From Microbacterium sp. (GTDB taxonomy: Bacteria; Actinomycetota; Actinomycetes; Actinomycetales; Microbacteriaceae), in the NCBI RefSeq assembly GCF_031178445.1, contig NZ_JAPSIY010000006.1:1-64000 (forward strand): 64,000 nt of DNA. Reading direction: 5' to 3'. Positions 33,739 to 42,409 of the stretch are shown here, piece by piece (the first letter of the stretch is position 1; each line of letters begins with the position of its first letter). The notes below the pieces were generated by a model. The model saw nothing but the letters and a program-made list of their open reading frames with translations. It was not told where the DNA came from and ran no database searches. Both the position numbers and the translations under genes were made by a program.

Positions 33739-33870
33739 GCGCCTCGAGCACGTCTCGCGGCGCTGCCGGACGAAGGAAGTCCCGACGAGGACGGGAGTCT
33801 GAGCCGCGGCCGCCGGGGTGCATCGTCGACTGCCCCCGTGGTCGGCGACGGCCAGGTGCGGAGCCGGACT

Positions 33871-33910
33871 GAACGCGCATGCGTTCTCATCACATAGTTC
33901 GCAATCGAAC
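33871..33910. promoter_or_regulatory. Two palindromes upstream of ABC importer
   Basis: GAACGC/GCGTTC with spacer GCAT (33871-33886) and GTTCG/CGAAC with spacer CAAT (33897-33910). Both lie in the 296-nt gap between the ROK regulator and the importer and share the half-site GTTCG or GAACG with inner 4-nt spacers, so they could be ROK operators. Confidence 0.45.
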
Positions 33911-33988
33911 CAAGTGTGTTATCTAAATGTGATTGACGCGGCCCATCGTCATCACTTCATTCGGGAATAATTCAAAGTACGTCACAAT

Positions 33989-34008
33989 CCGAAAGAACGA
34001 TCTTTCGG
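33989..34008. promoter_or_regulatory. Perfect palindrome in importer leader
   Basis: CCGAAAGA / TCTTTCGG with 4-nt spacer ACGA, perfect 8-bp arms, ending 26 nt before the start and 14 nt before the AAGGAGGT ribosome site. It may be an operator, or a hairpin in the 5' leader. Confidence 0.5.
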
Positions 34009-34034
34009 CGCGACGTCCTTACAAGGAGGTTTTG

Positions 34035-35837
34035 ATGCGCACTCAGACGCTGCGTCGCCGGATGCTCGCGCCCCTCGGCGCGCTCGCGGTGGCCACGATC
34101 GCTCTGACCGGCTGCCAGGCCGCTCAGGGCGACGGGGGCTCTGCCGAGAAGACGGACACGGTCAGCTACGCCCTTCCCGTCGGCACCGGTCCGAACTGGA
34201 TCCTGCCGATCTCGGCCCCCGACAAGATGGCCACGCACAACAGCGCCATCAAGGCGACCCTGTGGCCTCGCCTGTTCGAGTACAACGGCCAGTCCGGAGA
34301 CATGGGCTGGGACAAGAAGGGTTCGGCCGCCGAGTCCTACGAGTTCTCCGAGGATGGCAAGACCATCACCATCACGCTGGGCGACCTGAACTGGTCTGAC
34401 GGCAAGCCGGTGAGCACGCGCGACGTCGAGTTCTGGTTCAACCTCGTCAAGGCGAACGCCGAGAAGACGGGCGGATACTCCGAGGGCAACATCCCCGACA
34501 ACGTGACGGAGTTCACCACCATCGACGAGAAGAAGTTCTCGCTCACGATGGACAAGGTCTACAACCAGGACTACCTGGTGGGCAACCAGCTGACACTGGT
34601 CTACCCGATGCCTCAGCACGTGTGGGACAAGACCAGCGATGACGGCGAAATCGGTGACTTCGACCGCGACCCGGCCGGCGCCGTGCAGGTCTTCGACTAC
34701 CTGTTCTCGCAGGCCGAGGACATGAAGTCCTACGCCACCAACCCGCTGTGGAAGACGGTGTCGGGCCCGTACACGGTCAAGAGCTGGTCGGACTCCGGGC
34801 TGGTCGAGCTCACAGCGAACGAGAAGTACACGGGCGACGACAAGGCGCAGATCGAGAACGTGCGCTTCCTGCCGTTCACCTCATCAGACGCCGAGATGAA
34901 CGTCGTCCGTTCCGGCGAGGTCGATTACGGCTACATCACGGCCTCGCAACTGACCAATGAGAAGCAGTTCACCGACCTCGGCTACGACATCGAGCCGTGG
35001 GCGGGTTGGTCGATCACGTACATGCCGTACAACTTCGCCGGCCCCAACGGCGACTTCTTCAGCCAGCTCTACGTCCGCCAGGCGCTGCAGCACGCAGTCG
35101 ACCAGGAGACGATCTCCGAGGCGATCTGGCACGGTGCCGCCATGCCCGACTACGGGCCGATCCCCCAGAGCATCCCGTCGGATCAGCTTTCGGACGCGCA
35201 GGCCGACAACCCCTACCCGTTCGACCTGAAGAAGGCCGAGAAGCTGTTCACCGACCACGGGTGGGAGAAGAACTCCGAAGGCCTGCTCGAATGCGCGGTC
35301 GCAGGTACGGGCGATGGCCAGTGCGGTGAGGGCATCGAGGCCGGCGACCTCGCGGAGTTCGTGATCACCACGCAGAACGGCTCGCAGGAGACCGACAACA
35401 CGATGGCCGAGATCCAGTCGTCGCTGGCGAAGGTCGGCGTCAAGGTGACGGTCGACTCGAAGCCGCTCGACAGCGTTCTCACGCAGGCACAGGAGTGCAA
35501 GACCGGCTCGACCTGCACCTGGGACCTCGTGTTCTTCGGCACTGCCGGCAGCTGGTACTTCAGCCCCTACGCGACCGGAGAGCGCCTGTTCGCGAAGGAG
35601 ACCAAGTGGAACGCCGGTCAGTACTTCAACGCCGAGGCCGAGGATCTCATCCAGCAGATGATGTTCTCGTCCGACCCCGAGATCAGCAAGAAGTACTCCG
35701 AGTTGCTCGCCAACGATCTGCCCGTGATGTGGATGCCCAACCCGGTGTACCAGGTCTCCGTGGTGCGTAGCGGCCTCGAGATCGGTACGCAGGACCCTGG
35801 CGGCAACTTCATGCCGCAGCGCTGGTCCTGGAAGTAA
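34035..35837 (+). CDS. ABC transporter solute-binding lipoprotein, family 5
   Basis: A 600-residue binding protein of the peptide/nickel/oligosaccharide class (DppA-like). The lipoprotein signal ends ALTGC (Cys about 27). Typical mature features: TLWPRLFEYNG, EFSEDGKTITITLGDLNWSD, GKPVSTRDVEFWFN and LYVRQALQHAVDQETISEAI. In actinobacteria such proteins often bind oligosaccharides when, as here, a ROK regulator and ROK kinase flank them. ATG 34035 has a strong AAGGAGGT site. Confidence 0.88.
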   Translation: MRTQTLRRRMLAPLGALAVATIALTGCQAAQGDGGSAEKTDTVSYALPVGTGPNWILPISAPDKMATHNSAIKATLWPRLFEYNGQSGDMGWDKKGSAAESYEFSEDGKTITITLGDLNWSDGKPVSTRDVEFWFNLVKANAEKTGGYSEGNIPDNVTEFTTIDEKKFSLTMDKVYNQDYLVGNQLTLVYPMPQHVWDKTSDDGEIGDFDRDPAGAVQVFDYLFSQAEDMKSYATNPLWKTVSGPYTVKSWSDSGLVELTANEKYTGDDKAQIENVRFLPFTSSDAEMNVVRSGEVDYGYITASQLTNEKQFTDLGYDIEPWAGWSITYMPYNFAGPNGDFFSQLYVRQALQHAVDQETISEAIWHGAAMPDYGPIPQSIPSDQLSDAQADNPYPFDLKKAEKLFTDHGWEKNSEGLLECAVAGTGDGQCGEGIEAGDLAEFVITTQNGSQETDNTMAEIQSSLAKVGVKVTVDSKPLDSVLTQAQECKTGSTCTWDLVFFGTAGSWYFSPYATGERLFAKETKWNAGQYFNAEAEDLIQQMMFSSDPEISKKYSELLANDLPVMWMPNPVYQVSVVRSGLEIGTQDPGGNFMPQRWSWK

Positions 35838-35862
35838 GCCCTCGGTGAGACAGGGATAGGAC

Positions 35863-36876
35863 ATGAGCGTGGTGGATGCAGCGCAGCCGGCAGCTGCGAA
35901 GAAGAAGACCGACAGCCGTTTCTGGTGGTACCTGCTCAGGCGGGTAGGCCAGGGGATGATCGTCATCCTCATCGTGACGCTGATCGTGTTCGCGCTGCTC
36001 CACCTCGCCATGCCCGACGGGCCGGCCACCGGCGTGCTCGGGATGCAGGCCACACAGGCGCAGATCGATGCGTTCAATCGTGAGAACGGGTTCGATCTTC
36101 CGGTGTGGCAGCAGTACCTGAACTTCCTCGGGCAGGTGGCCACCGGCGACCTTGGCGACTCGTTCAAGCTGAACCGACCGGTGTCCGACGCCATCTCGCA
36201 GCGGCTCCCCAAGACGCTGATCCTCGCGCTGATCTCGATGCTGGTCGCGCTGGTCGTCGCCATTCCGATGGGCATCTTCCAGGCCGTGCGCCGCGGCAGG
36301 ACCTCGGACTACATCCTGACCACCTGGAACTTCATCGTCTACTCCACCCCGTCGTTCTTCCTCGGGCTCATCCTGGTCATCGTCTTCTCGCAGGTCCTGC
36401 GCGTCGTGCCGGCACAGGCACCGCAGGGCGAGACGGTCGCGGCCGTGCTGGCGAATCCGGCCGGCCTCGTGCTCCCGGTTCTCACGGCCGCCCTCGGAAT
36501 CATCGCCACGTTCTCGCGGTACATGCGCTCGTCGACGATCGACAACCTCTCCGAGGACTATGTGCGCACCGCTCGCGCCAAGGGCACATCGGTTCCCGTG
36601 GTCGTCGCCCGCCATGTCGTCCGCAACTCGCTCACCCCGGTGATCGCGATGCTCGGCTACTACCTGCCCGTGATGTTCGGCGGCATGATCGTGGTCGAAT
36701 CCCTCTTCAACTACCCCGGAATGGGCTTGCTGTTCTGGACCTCGGCGCAGACCTCCGACTATCCGGTGCTGCTGGGCTGCATCCTGGTCATCGCCGTCGC
36801 CACCGTGGTGGGCTCGCTGCTCGCCGACATCATCCAGGCGCTGCTCGATCCGCGCACCCGGGAGGAGCTCTCGTGA
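35863..36876 (+). CDS. ABC transporter permease (DppB-like)
   Basis: A 337-residue permease with six helices, of the DppB/OppB class. Seen are WQQYLNFLGQVATGDLGDSF near the N-terminus and the coupling loop EDYVRTARAKGTSVPVVVAR, HVVRNSLTPVIAMLG. It overlaps the next permease by GTGA (36873-36876). It forms the channel with the DppC-like subunit. Confidence 0.92.
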   Translation: MSVVDAAQPAAAKKKTDSRFWWYLLRRVGQGMIVILIVTLIVFALLHLAMPDGPATGVLGMQATQAQIDAFNRENGFDLPVWQQYLNFLGQVATGDLGDSFKLNRPVSDAISQRLPKTLILALISMLVALVVAIPMGIFQAVRRGRTSDYILTTWNFIVYSTPSFFLGLILVIVFSQVLRVVPAQAPQGETVAAVLANPAGLVLPVLTAALGIIATFSRYMRSSTIDNLSEDYVRTARAKGTSVPVVVARHVVRNSLTPVIAMLGYYLPVMFGGMIVVESLFNYPGMGLLFWTSAQTSDYPVLLGCILVIAVATVVGSLLADIIQALLDPRTREELS

Positions 36877-37781
36877 ACACCTCGTCCCCCGACGTCGCCC
36901 CCACGTCCACCATGGCGATCGTCCAGCGCACTCTGACGCCGCGCCAGCGGGGCATGCGCCGATTCATGAAGAACAAGCTGGCCCTGTTCGGGATCGTCAC
37001 GATCGCGCTGTTCCTGCTGTTCTGCTTCGTCGGCCCGCTGCTGTACCCCACCGACCAGGTGCACACCGACCTGCGCAGCACCATGCTGCCGCCCGGGACC
37101 CCCGGTCACCCGCTGGGCACCGACGATGTCGGATACGACATCCTGGGCCGGCTGATGGTCGGCGGTCAGGTGTCGATCCTCATCGGCCTCGCCGCCGGTG
37201 TGCTCGCCACCGTGATCGGCACCCTGTGGGGTGCGATCGCCGGCTACGTCGGCGGGATCGTCGACACCGTCATGATGCGCATCGTGGATGCCGGCATCGC
37301 CATCCCCGCCACCTTCCTGCTGCTCATCCTCTCGGCCGTGCTGCGCCCCAGCGTGCCGCTGATGATCTGCGTGATCGGTCTGGTGTCCTGGCTGGTGCCG
37401 GCCCGTCTGGTGCGCGCCGAGTCGATCTCACTGAAATCGCGCGAGTACGTGCTCGCGCTGCGGGCCATGGGCGGATCACACTCGCGGGCGGTGCTCAAGC
37501 ACGTGGTGCCCAACACCGTCGGCACCATCGTCGTGAACGCCACCTTCCAGGTGGCCGACGCCATCCTGCTCGTCGCCTACATCTCGTTCCTCGGCATGGG
37601 GCTGCAGAAGCCCGCAACCGACTGGGGTGCCATGCTCACCAGCGGCATGACCTACACCTACGCGGGAGCGTGGTGGCTGATCTTCCCCGCTGGCTTCTGC
37701 ATCGTGCTCACCGTGTGCGCGTTCAACAGCATCGGCGACGGACTCCGTGACTTCTTCGACGTGAAGGGGCGTGCCGCATGA
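36873..37781 (+). CDS. ABC transporter permease (DppC-like)
   Basis: A 302-residue permease. N-terminal cytoplasmic tail, first helix at KNKLALFGIVTIALFLLF, then the DppC pattern HPLGTDDVGYDILGRLMVGG and coupling loop SLKSREYVLALRAMGGSHSR. GTG start overlaps the DppB-like stop; its own stop overlaps the ATPase start by ATGA. No sign of truncation. Confidence 0.92.
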   Translation: MNTSSPDVAPTSTMAIVQRTLTPRQRGMRRFMKNKLALFGIVTIALFLLFCFVGPLLYPTDQVHTDLRSTMLPPGTPGHPLGTDDVGYDILGRLMVGGQVSILIGLAAGVLATVIGTLWGAIAGYVGGIVDTVMMRIVDAGIAIPATFLLLILSAVLRPSVPLMICVIGLVSWLVPARLVRAESISLKSREYVLALRAMGGSHSRAVLKHVVPNTVGTIVVNATFQVADAILLVAYISFLGMGLQKPATDWGAMLTSGMTYTYAGAWWLIFPAGFCIVLTVCAFNSIGDGLRDFFDVKGRAA

Positions 37782-39454
37782 GCGAAGCACTACTGTCGAT
37801 CTCCGGCCTGACAGTCGCCTTCCGCACCGAGGACGGCCCCGTCGAGGCCGTGAAGGGCATCGACCTCGATGTGCGAGCGGGCGAAGTCCTCGCGCTCGTC
37901 GGCGAGTCTGGCTCGGGCAAGTCCGTCACAGCGATGGCCGTACTGGGGCTGCTGCCGCGCACCGCGCAGGTGGACGGTTCGATCCGCCTCGCGGGCCGCG
38001 AGCTGCTCGGTCTCGGTGAGGACCAGATGAACTCCGTGCGCGGCGCGGAGATCTCGATGGTCTTCCAGGAGCCGATGACGGCACTCAACCCGAGCATGCG
38101 CATCGGCGACCAGATCACCGAGGCCATCCACAACCACCGCACCGTGAGCAAGGACGCCGCGTGGCAGCGCGCCGTCGAACTGCTCGACCGAGTCGGCATC
38201 CCCGAACCCGAGCGCCGCGCGAAAAGCTACCCGCACGAGCTGTCCGGCGGCCAGCGTCAGCGCGTGGTCATCGCGATCGCGCTCGCCTGCGAACCGCAGC
38301 TGATCATCGCCGACGAGCCGACCACGGCGCTCGACGTGACCGTGCAGGCAGAGATCCTCGACCTCATCCGCCGGCTCGCCGCGGAATCGGGCACGGCGTT
38401 CCTGCTCGTCACGCACAACATGGGCGTCGTCGCCGACATCGCCGACCGGGTGGCCGTGATGTTCCGTGGTGTGATGGTCGAGATCGGCTCGTCGCGAGAG
38501 GTGCTCACCGCGCCGCGTGAGGACTACACGAAGAAGCTTCTCAGCGCCGTTCCGACCTTGCCCGACGTCGCCTCACAGGCAGTCGCCGCGCCGCAGGCCG
38601 AGATTCCCGCCGCAGTCCTCGAGCTTCGGGATGCGAGCGTGACCTATCGGCGCGGTGGACGATCCTTCAAGGCTCTGGACGGCGTGAGCCTGAGCATCGC
38701 GCCAGGCGAGATCGTGGGCCTGGTCGGCGAATCAGGCTCCGGCAAGTCGACTCTCGGACGCGCAGCGCTCGGTCTGCTGCCGCTCTCGGAGGGCACCATG
38801 ACGCTGTTCGGCGAGCAGATCGGCCGGCACGGCGTCGGCGCTCGCGGAGTGTCGCGTCGTCGCGAGCGCGAACTGCGCGGAAGGGTGGGGGCGATCTTCC
38901 AGGATCCGGGCTCCAGCCTGGATCCGCGCATGACGGTCGGCGAAGCCATCATGGAGCCGATGCTCGTGCAGCGCCGCCGTTTTCCGACCAGCGCACGGCA
39001 ACGCCAGGCTCGCGTCGCGGAACTGCTCGAGGCCGTCGAGCTGCCGGCGAACTACGCCGCGCGGTATCCGCACGAACTCTCCGGTGGGCAACGTCAGCGC
39101 ATCGGCCTCGCGAGGGCGATCGCGCTCGAGCCCGAGCTGATCATCGCCGACGAGCCGACTTCGGCTCTCGACGTCTCCGTGCAGGCAGCGGTGCTCGACG
39201 TGCTGCGCAACCTGCAGCAGCGCATGCACTTCGCCTGCCTGTTCATCAGCCATGACCTCGCTGTGGTGCACGAGATCTCGGACCGGGTCGCAGTCATGCT
39301 GAAGGGCGAGATCGTCGAGACGGGCTCCGCCGACGAAGTGCTGCTGGCTCCGCAGCATTCGTACAGTCGGCGGCTGCTGGCGTCGGTTCCCGTCCCCGAC
39401 CCCGACAAGCAAGCGGTGCGGCGTGAGGCCAGGGCGGCGGCGCTGAACGTATGA
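37778..39454 (+). CDS. Fused two-domain ABC ATPase (DppD-DppF type)
   Basis: A 558-residue protein with two complete nucleotide-binding domains. Domain 1 (about 5-255): GESGSGKS, LSGGQRQR, LIIADEPTTALDVTV. Domain 2 (about 275-545): GESGSGKSTLGR, LSGGQRQRIGLARAIAL, LIIADEPTSALDVSVQ. Each is followed by the family-5 C-terminal region. It drives the preceding permeases. The start overlaps the DppC-like stop and its stop overlaps the ROK kinase start (ATGA at both ends). Confidence 0.94.
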   Translation: MSEALLSISGLTVAFRTEDGPVEAVKGIDLDVRAGEVLALVGESGSGKSVTAMAVLGLLPRTAQVDGSIRLAGRELLGLGEDQMNSVRGAEISMVFQEPMTALNPSMRIGDQITEAIHNHRTVSKDAAWQRAVELLDRVGIPEPERRAKSYPHELSGGQRQRVVIAIALACEPQLIIADEPTTALDVTVQAEILDLIRRLAAESGTAFLLVTHNMGVVADIADRVAVMFRGVMVEIGSSREVLTAPREDYTKKLLSAVPTLPDVASQAVAAPQAEIPAAVLELRDASVTYRRGGRSFKALDGVSLSIAPGEIVGLVGESGSGKSTLGRAALGLLPLSEGTMTLFGEQIGRHGVGARGVSRRRERELRGRVGAIFQDPGSSLDPRMTVGEAIMEPMLVQRRRFPTSARQRQARVAELLEAVELPANYAARYPHELSGGQRQRIGLARAIALEPELIIADEPTSALDVSVQAAVLDVLRNLQQRMHFACLFISHDLAVVHEISDRVAVMLKGEIVETGSADEVLLAPQHSYSRRLLASVPVPDPDKQAVRREARAAALNV

Positions 39455-40374
39455 GCATCCCCGCTGTACTCGGGCTGGATGTCGGCGGCTCGAGTGTCAA
39501 GCTCCTGCTCGCCGCGGCCGACGCGTCGTTGTCGTCTGCCCCTGAGATCCTCTCGCGCCGTCGCATTCCCACTCCTCTGTCCGGTCCCGTCGACGGCCTG
39601 GTCGAGATCGCCGAGTCGGTTCTGCAGGAGCATCCGCTTGTGCGACTGGTGGTGTCGGTTCCCGGCATCGTGGACGAGGCGCGCGGGGTGGTCGTGCGGT
39701 CTGCGAACATTCCTGCGCTCGACGGATGCCCCCTCGCAGAGCGACTGAGCTCGCGGCTCGACGTGCCCGTCAGCGTGATCAATGACGGTCACGCTGCGGC
39801 CGTTGCCGAAGCCGCCTGGGGAGCGGGGGCCGGCAGCGCGGACTGCTTCGTGCTGGCACTCGGCACCGGCATCGCCGGGGCGCACGTCGTGAACGGCGCC
39901 GTGGTGCCGGGCGCGCATGGGTTCGCAGGAGAACTCGGGCACATCACCATCGATCCTGCAGGGGCAGCGTGCTCATGCGGCCGGCGGGGCTGCCTGGAGA
40001 CGATCATCGGCGCCCAGGCACTCAGTGCCGCCTGGAACGCCGCGGGAGGCTCGGGCGGGCCCGAGACGTTGCTGCACGCATACGCGTCTGGTGACGCCCG
40101 TGCCGTCGCCGTCGTGCAGCGAGGAGCATCCGCGCTGGCGGAAGGCCTGCTCACGCTGTGCGCGCTGGTCGATCCGGGCAGGATCGTGATCGGCGGCGGG
40201 CTCGCACGCGAACCGCACGACCTGGTGCGTCTGGCTGACCGGTATGTGCGCGAGCGCGCCACCTTCCACCGCGTGCCGCCCATCATGCCGGCGACGCTGC
40301 GCGAATGGGCGGGGGCGAACGGCGCGGTGCTGTTCGGCCTGCGTCGCGAGCGTCTGGCCGCATCCGTGCGCTGA
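39451..40374 (+). CDS. ROK-family sugar kinase
   Basis: A 307-residue kinase without a DNA-binding domain. It starts with the ATP motif GLDVGGSSVKLLLAA, then VINDGHAAAVAEAAWGAGAG (catalytic Asp), ALGTGIAGAHVVNGAVVPGA, ELGHITIDPAGAACSCGRRG, CLE (zinc motif CxCGxxGCLE). Probably phosphorylates the sugar taken up by the importer, such as glucose or an N-acetylhexosamine; the exact sugar is not readable. It is translationally coupled to the ATPase gene and is the last of the operon. Confidence 0.9.
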   Translation: MSIPAVLGLDVGGSSVKLLLAAADASLSSAPEILSRRRIPTPLSGPVDGLVEIAESVLQEHPLVRLVVSVPGIVDEARGVVVRSANIPALDGCPLAERLSSRLDVPVSVINDGHAAAVAEAAWGAGAGSADCFVLALGTGIAGAHVVNGAVVPGAHGFAGELGHITIDPAGAACSCGRRGCLETIIGAQALSAAWNAAGGSGGPETLLHAYASGDARAVAVVQRGASALAEGLLTLCALVDPGRIVIGGGLAREPHDLVRLADRYVRERATFHRVPPIMPATLREWAGANGAVLFGLRRERLAASVR

Positions 40375-40445
40375 CACCGCGACTTCTCGCCGCGCGTCCC
40401 GGGCATCCGCTGACGGCATCCACGTCGCCGGAACAGGCGATCCCG

Positions 40446-40502
40446 CGAGAACAGGAGGATCCACCCGAGAACGTCCTGTTCCGGGTGGATCTCCTGTTCT
40501 CG
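40446..40502. repeat. Long imperfect dyad, REP-like element copy 1
   Basis: A 22-nt left arm (40446-40467) pairs with a 21-nt right arm (40482-40502) with one bulged G; the 14-nt loop itself holds GAAC/GTTC. It lies between the convergent ROK kinase and sensor kinase genes, flanked by the direct repeat CTTCTCGCCGCG (about 40383 and 40521). The right arm contains CCGGGTGGATCTCC, close to CCGGGTGATCTCC in the element at 49659-49720. It can also act as a terminator. Confidence 0.6.
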
Positions 40503-40568
40503 GCGAGATTCGGGTCGCACTTCTCGCCGCGATACGCGCGGGAGAGCGGCATGAGCTGCGACCGCAGG

Positions 40569-41657
40569 TCAGCCCTCACCCAGCGGGAACCGCACCTCGA
40601 CCACGAGCCCGCCGCCGGTGCGTGCGGCGAAGTGCACGGTCGCGTCGTGGGCGCGGGCGATGCTCTGCACGATCGCCAGGCCGAGGCCCACGCCGACGTG
40701 ATCCCCGCTGCGCGTACGACCGGACCCGCGCTGGAACGGCTCCGCGAGCGTGGTCAGCGCCTCGGGTGCGATGATCTCCCCGGTGCTGGAGACGGTGACC
40801 GCGAGGGCATCCGTCTTCCGCCAGGTGTGCACCGACATCGTGCCGCCCTGCGGCAGGTTATGCACGATCGCGTTGTGCATGAGGTTCGCGATCATCTGCT
40901 GCAGAAGTGCGGGCGACCCGGTCACCCGAGCCGGTTCTCCGGTGACCTGCAGGGCGACGCCGTGCTTCTCAGCCAGTGGCAGCAGGTTCTCGGCCGCTTC
41001 CTCGGTGGCGAGGGACAGGTCCACCGGTTCTCTTTCGAACGCGCGGCCATCGGCGCGTGCGAGCAGCAGCAGTGCCTCGGTGAGTTCGATCGCCCGGCCG
41101 TTCACGTGCTGCAGCCGCTCGATCAGCGAGTCGACGTCGCGGTCGGGATCGGCCCTGGCCACCTCCAGCAGGGTCTGCGAGATCGCGAGCGGCGTGCGCA
41201 GCTCATGCGAGGCGTTCGCGGCGAACCGCTGCTGCTCGGCGACATGCGCCTCGAGACGGGCGAGCATGGTGTCGAACACGTCGGCCAGATCGCGGAACTC
41301 GTCTCGCCGTCCCTCGAGCGCGACGCGGTGCGAGAGCGAGCCCTGCCCGGCGAGCCGCGCGGCCTCGCCGATGCGGTTCAGGGGCGCCAGCATCCGTCCG
41401 GCGAGGAGCCAGCCGCCGACCAGTCCGCCCACGAGCAACGCCGCCATCGCCGCGGCGGCGGGCGGGGTGAACGCGCGCAGCAGGTCGGACTGGTTCGGCA
41501 CGAAGAGATCCGAGCGGATGTTGGCGTTCGGCACGTACCTCAGCAGGAACAGCCAGACGACCGTGAGCAGCAGGGCGCCGGTGAGCACCACCACGCCGGC
41601 GTAGCTCAGCGTCAGCTTCATGCGCGCGCTGAGGCCGCGCGCCCTATGCGACGGCAT
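40569..41657 (-). CDS. Two-component sensor histidine kinase
   Basis: A 362-residue membrane kinase. Two helices (about 14-38 and 66-87) flank a short extracytoplasmic loop. A HAMP-like segment follows, then the H-box FAANASHELRTPLAISQ (phospho-His), N-box QQMIANLMHNAIVHN, and the G-box GVGLGLAIVQSIARAH. It overlaps the response-regulator gene by 14 nt. The short loop suggests sensing at or in the membrane. A D,D-carboxypeptidase is divergently encoded, so a cell-wall signal is plausible. Confidence 0.92.
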   Translation of the reverse strand: MPSHRARGLSARMKLTLSYAGVVVLTGALLLTVVWLFLLRYVPNANIRSDLFVPNQSDLLRAFTPPAAAAMAALLVGGLVGGWLLAGRMLAPLNRIGEAARLAGQGSLSHRVALEGRRDEFRDLADVFDTMLARLEAHVAEQQRFAANASHELRTPLAISQTLLEVARADPDRDVDSLIERLQHVNGRAIELTEALLLLARADGRAFEREPVDLSLATEEAAENLLPLAEKHGVALQVTGEPARVTGSPALLQQMIANLMHNAIVHNLPQGGTMSVHTWRKTDALAVTVSSTGEIIAPEALTTLAEPFQRGSGRTRSGDHVGVGLGLAIVQSIARAHDATVHFAARTGGGLVVEVRFPLGEG

Positions 41658-42321
41658 CCGGTGCCACGTCTATCCGGTAGCCGACGCCGGGAACGGTGGC
41701 GATCACCCACGGCTCGCCGAGCCGCTTGCGCAGCGCCGAGACCGTTATACGAACGGCGTTCGTGAACGGGTCGGCGTTCTCATCCCACGCCCGTTCGAGC
41801 AGTTCCTCGGCGCTGACGACGCCTCCGCCGGCACCGACGAGCACCTCGAGCACGGCGAACTGCTTGCGAGTCAGTGCCACGTACCGTCCGTCGCGGAACA
41901 CCTCGCGCCGGAACGGATCGACGCGCAGACCCGCCAGTTCCCGCACCGGAGGGCGATTGTGAGCGCGACGCCGATCGAGCGCGCGCAGCCTCATCACGAG
42001 CTCGCGCAGCTCGAACGGCTTGGTCAGGTAGTCGTCCGCGCCCAGCTCGAAGCCGCTCGCCTTGTCGTCGAGGCGGTCGGCGGCGGTGAGCATCATGATC
42101 GGGATGCCGCTGCCCGAAGAGACGATCCATGCCGCGACCTCGTCGCCGGAGGGCCCGGGGACGTCACGGTCGAGCACCGCGACGTCGTAGGAATTGACAG
42201 CCAGCAGCTCGAGAGCGGTGTCGCCGTCACCGGCGATGTCGGCGGCGATCGCCTCGAGGCGCAGTCCGTCGCGGATCGCCTCCGCGAGGTAGGGTTCGTC
42301 CTCCACGATCAGCACGCGCAT
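41644..42321 (-). CDS. OmpR-family response regulator
   Basis: A 225-residue regulator. Receiver domain: VLIVEDEPYLAEAIRDGLRL (acidic pocket), AVLDRDVPGPSGDEV (phospho-Asp about 51), MLTAADRLDDK and ADDYLTKPFE (Lys). The winged-helix output domain (about 125-220) ends with TNAVRITVSALRKRLGEPWV, IATVPGVGYRI. It is first in the operon with the sensor kinase and probably also acts on the divergent carboxypeptidase gene. Confidence 0.94.
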   Translation of the reverse strand: MRVLIVEDEPYLAEAIRDGLRLEAIAADIAGDGDTALELLAVNSYDVAVLDRDVPGPSGDEVAAWIVSSGSGIPIMMLTAADRLDDKASGFELGADDYLTKPFELRELVMRLRALDRRRAHNRPPVRELAGLRVDPFRREVFRDGRYVALTRKQFAVLEVLVGAGGGVVSAEELLERAWDENADPFTNAVRITVSALRKRLGEPWVIATVPGVGYRIDVAPDAVA

Positions 42322-42356
42322 GGGCAGAATCCTACGCAGGCGCGCATATCGCCCGT

Positions 42357-42374
42357 GTATGGAAATAGGCATAC
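42357..42374. promoter_or_regulatory. Inverted repeat between response regulator and carboxypeptidase genes
   Basis: GTATG and CATAC separated by 8 nt (42357-42361, 42370-42374), in the 88-nt divergent promoter region. This is a possible response-regulator site, but short and unsupported by a second copy. Confidence 0.3.
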
Positions 42375-42409
42375 GGTGCTGCAACACGCGCCCGCGTTGG
42401 CTGGATTTC

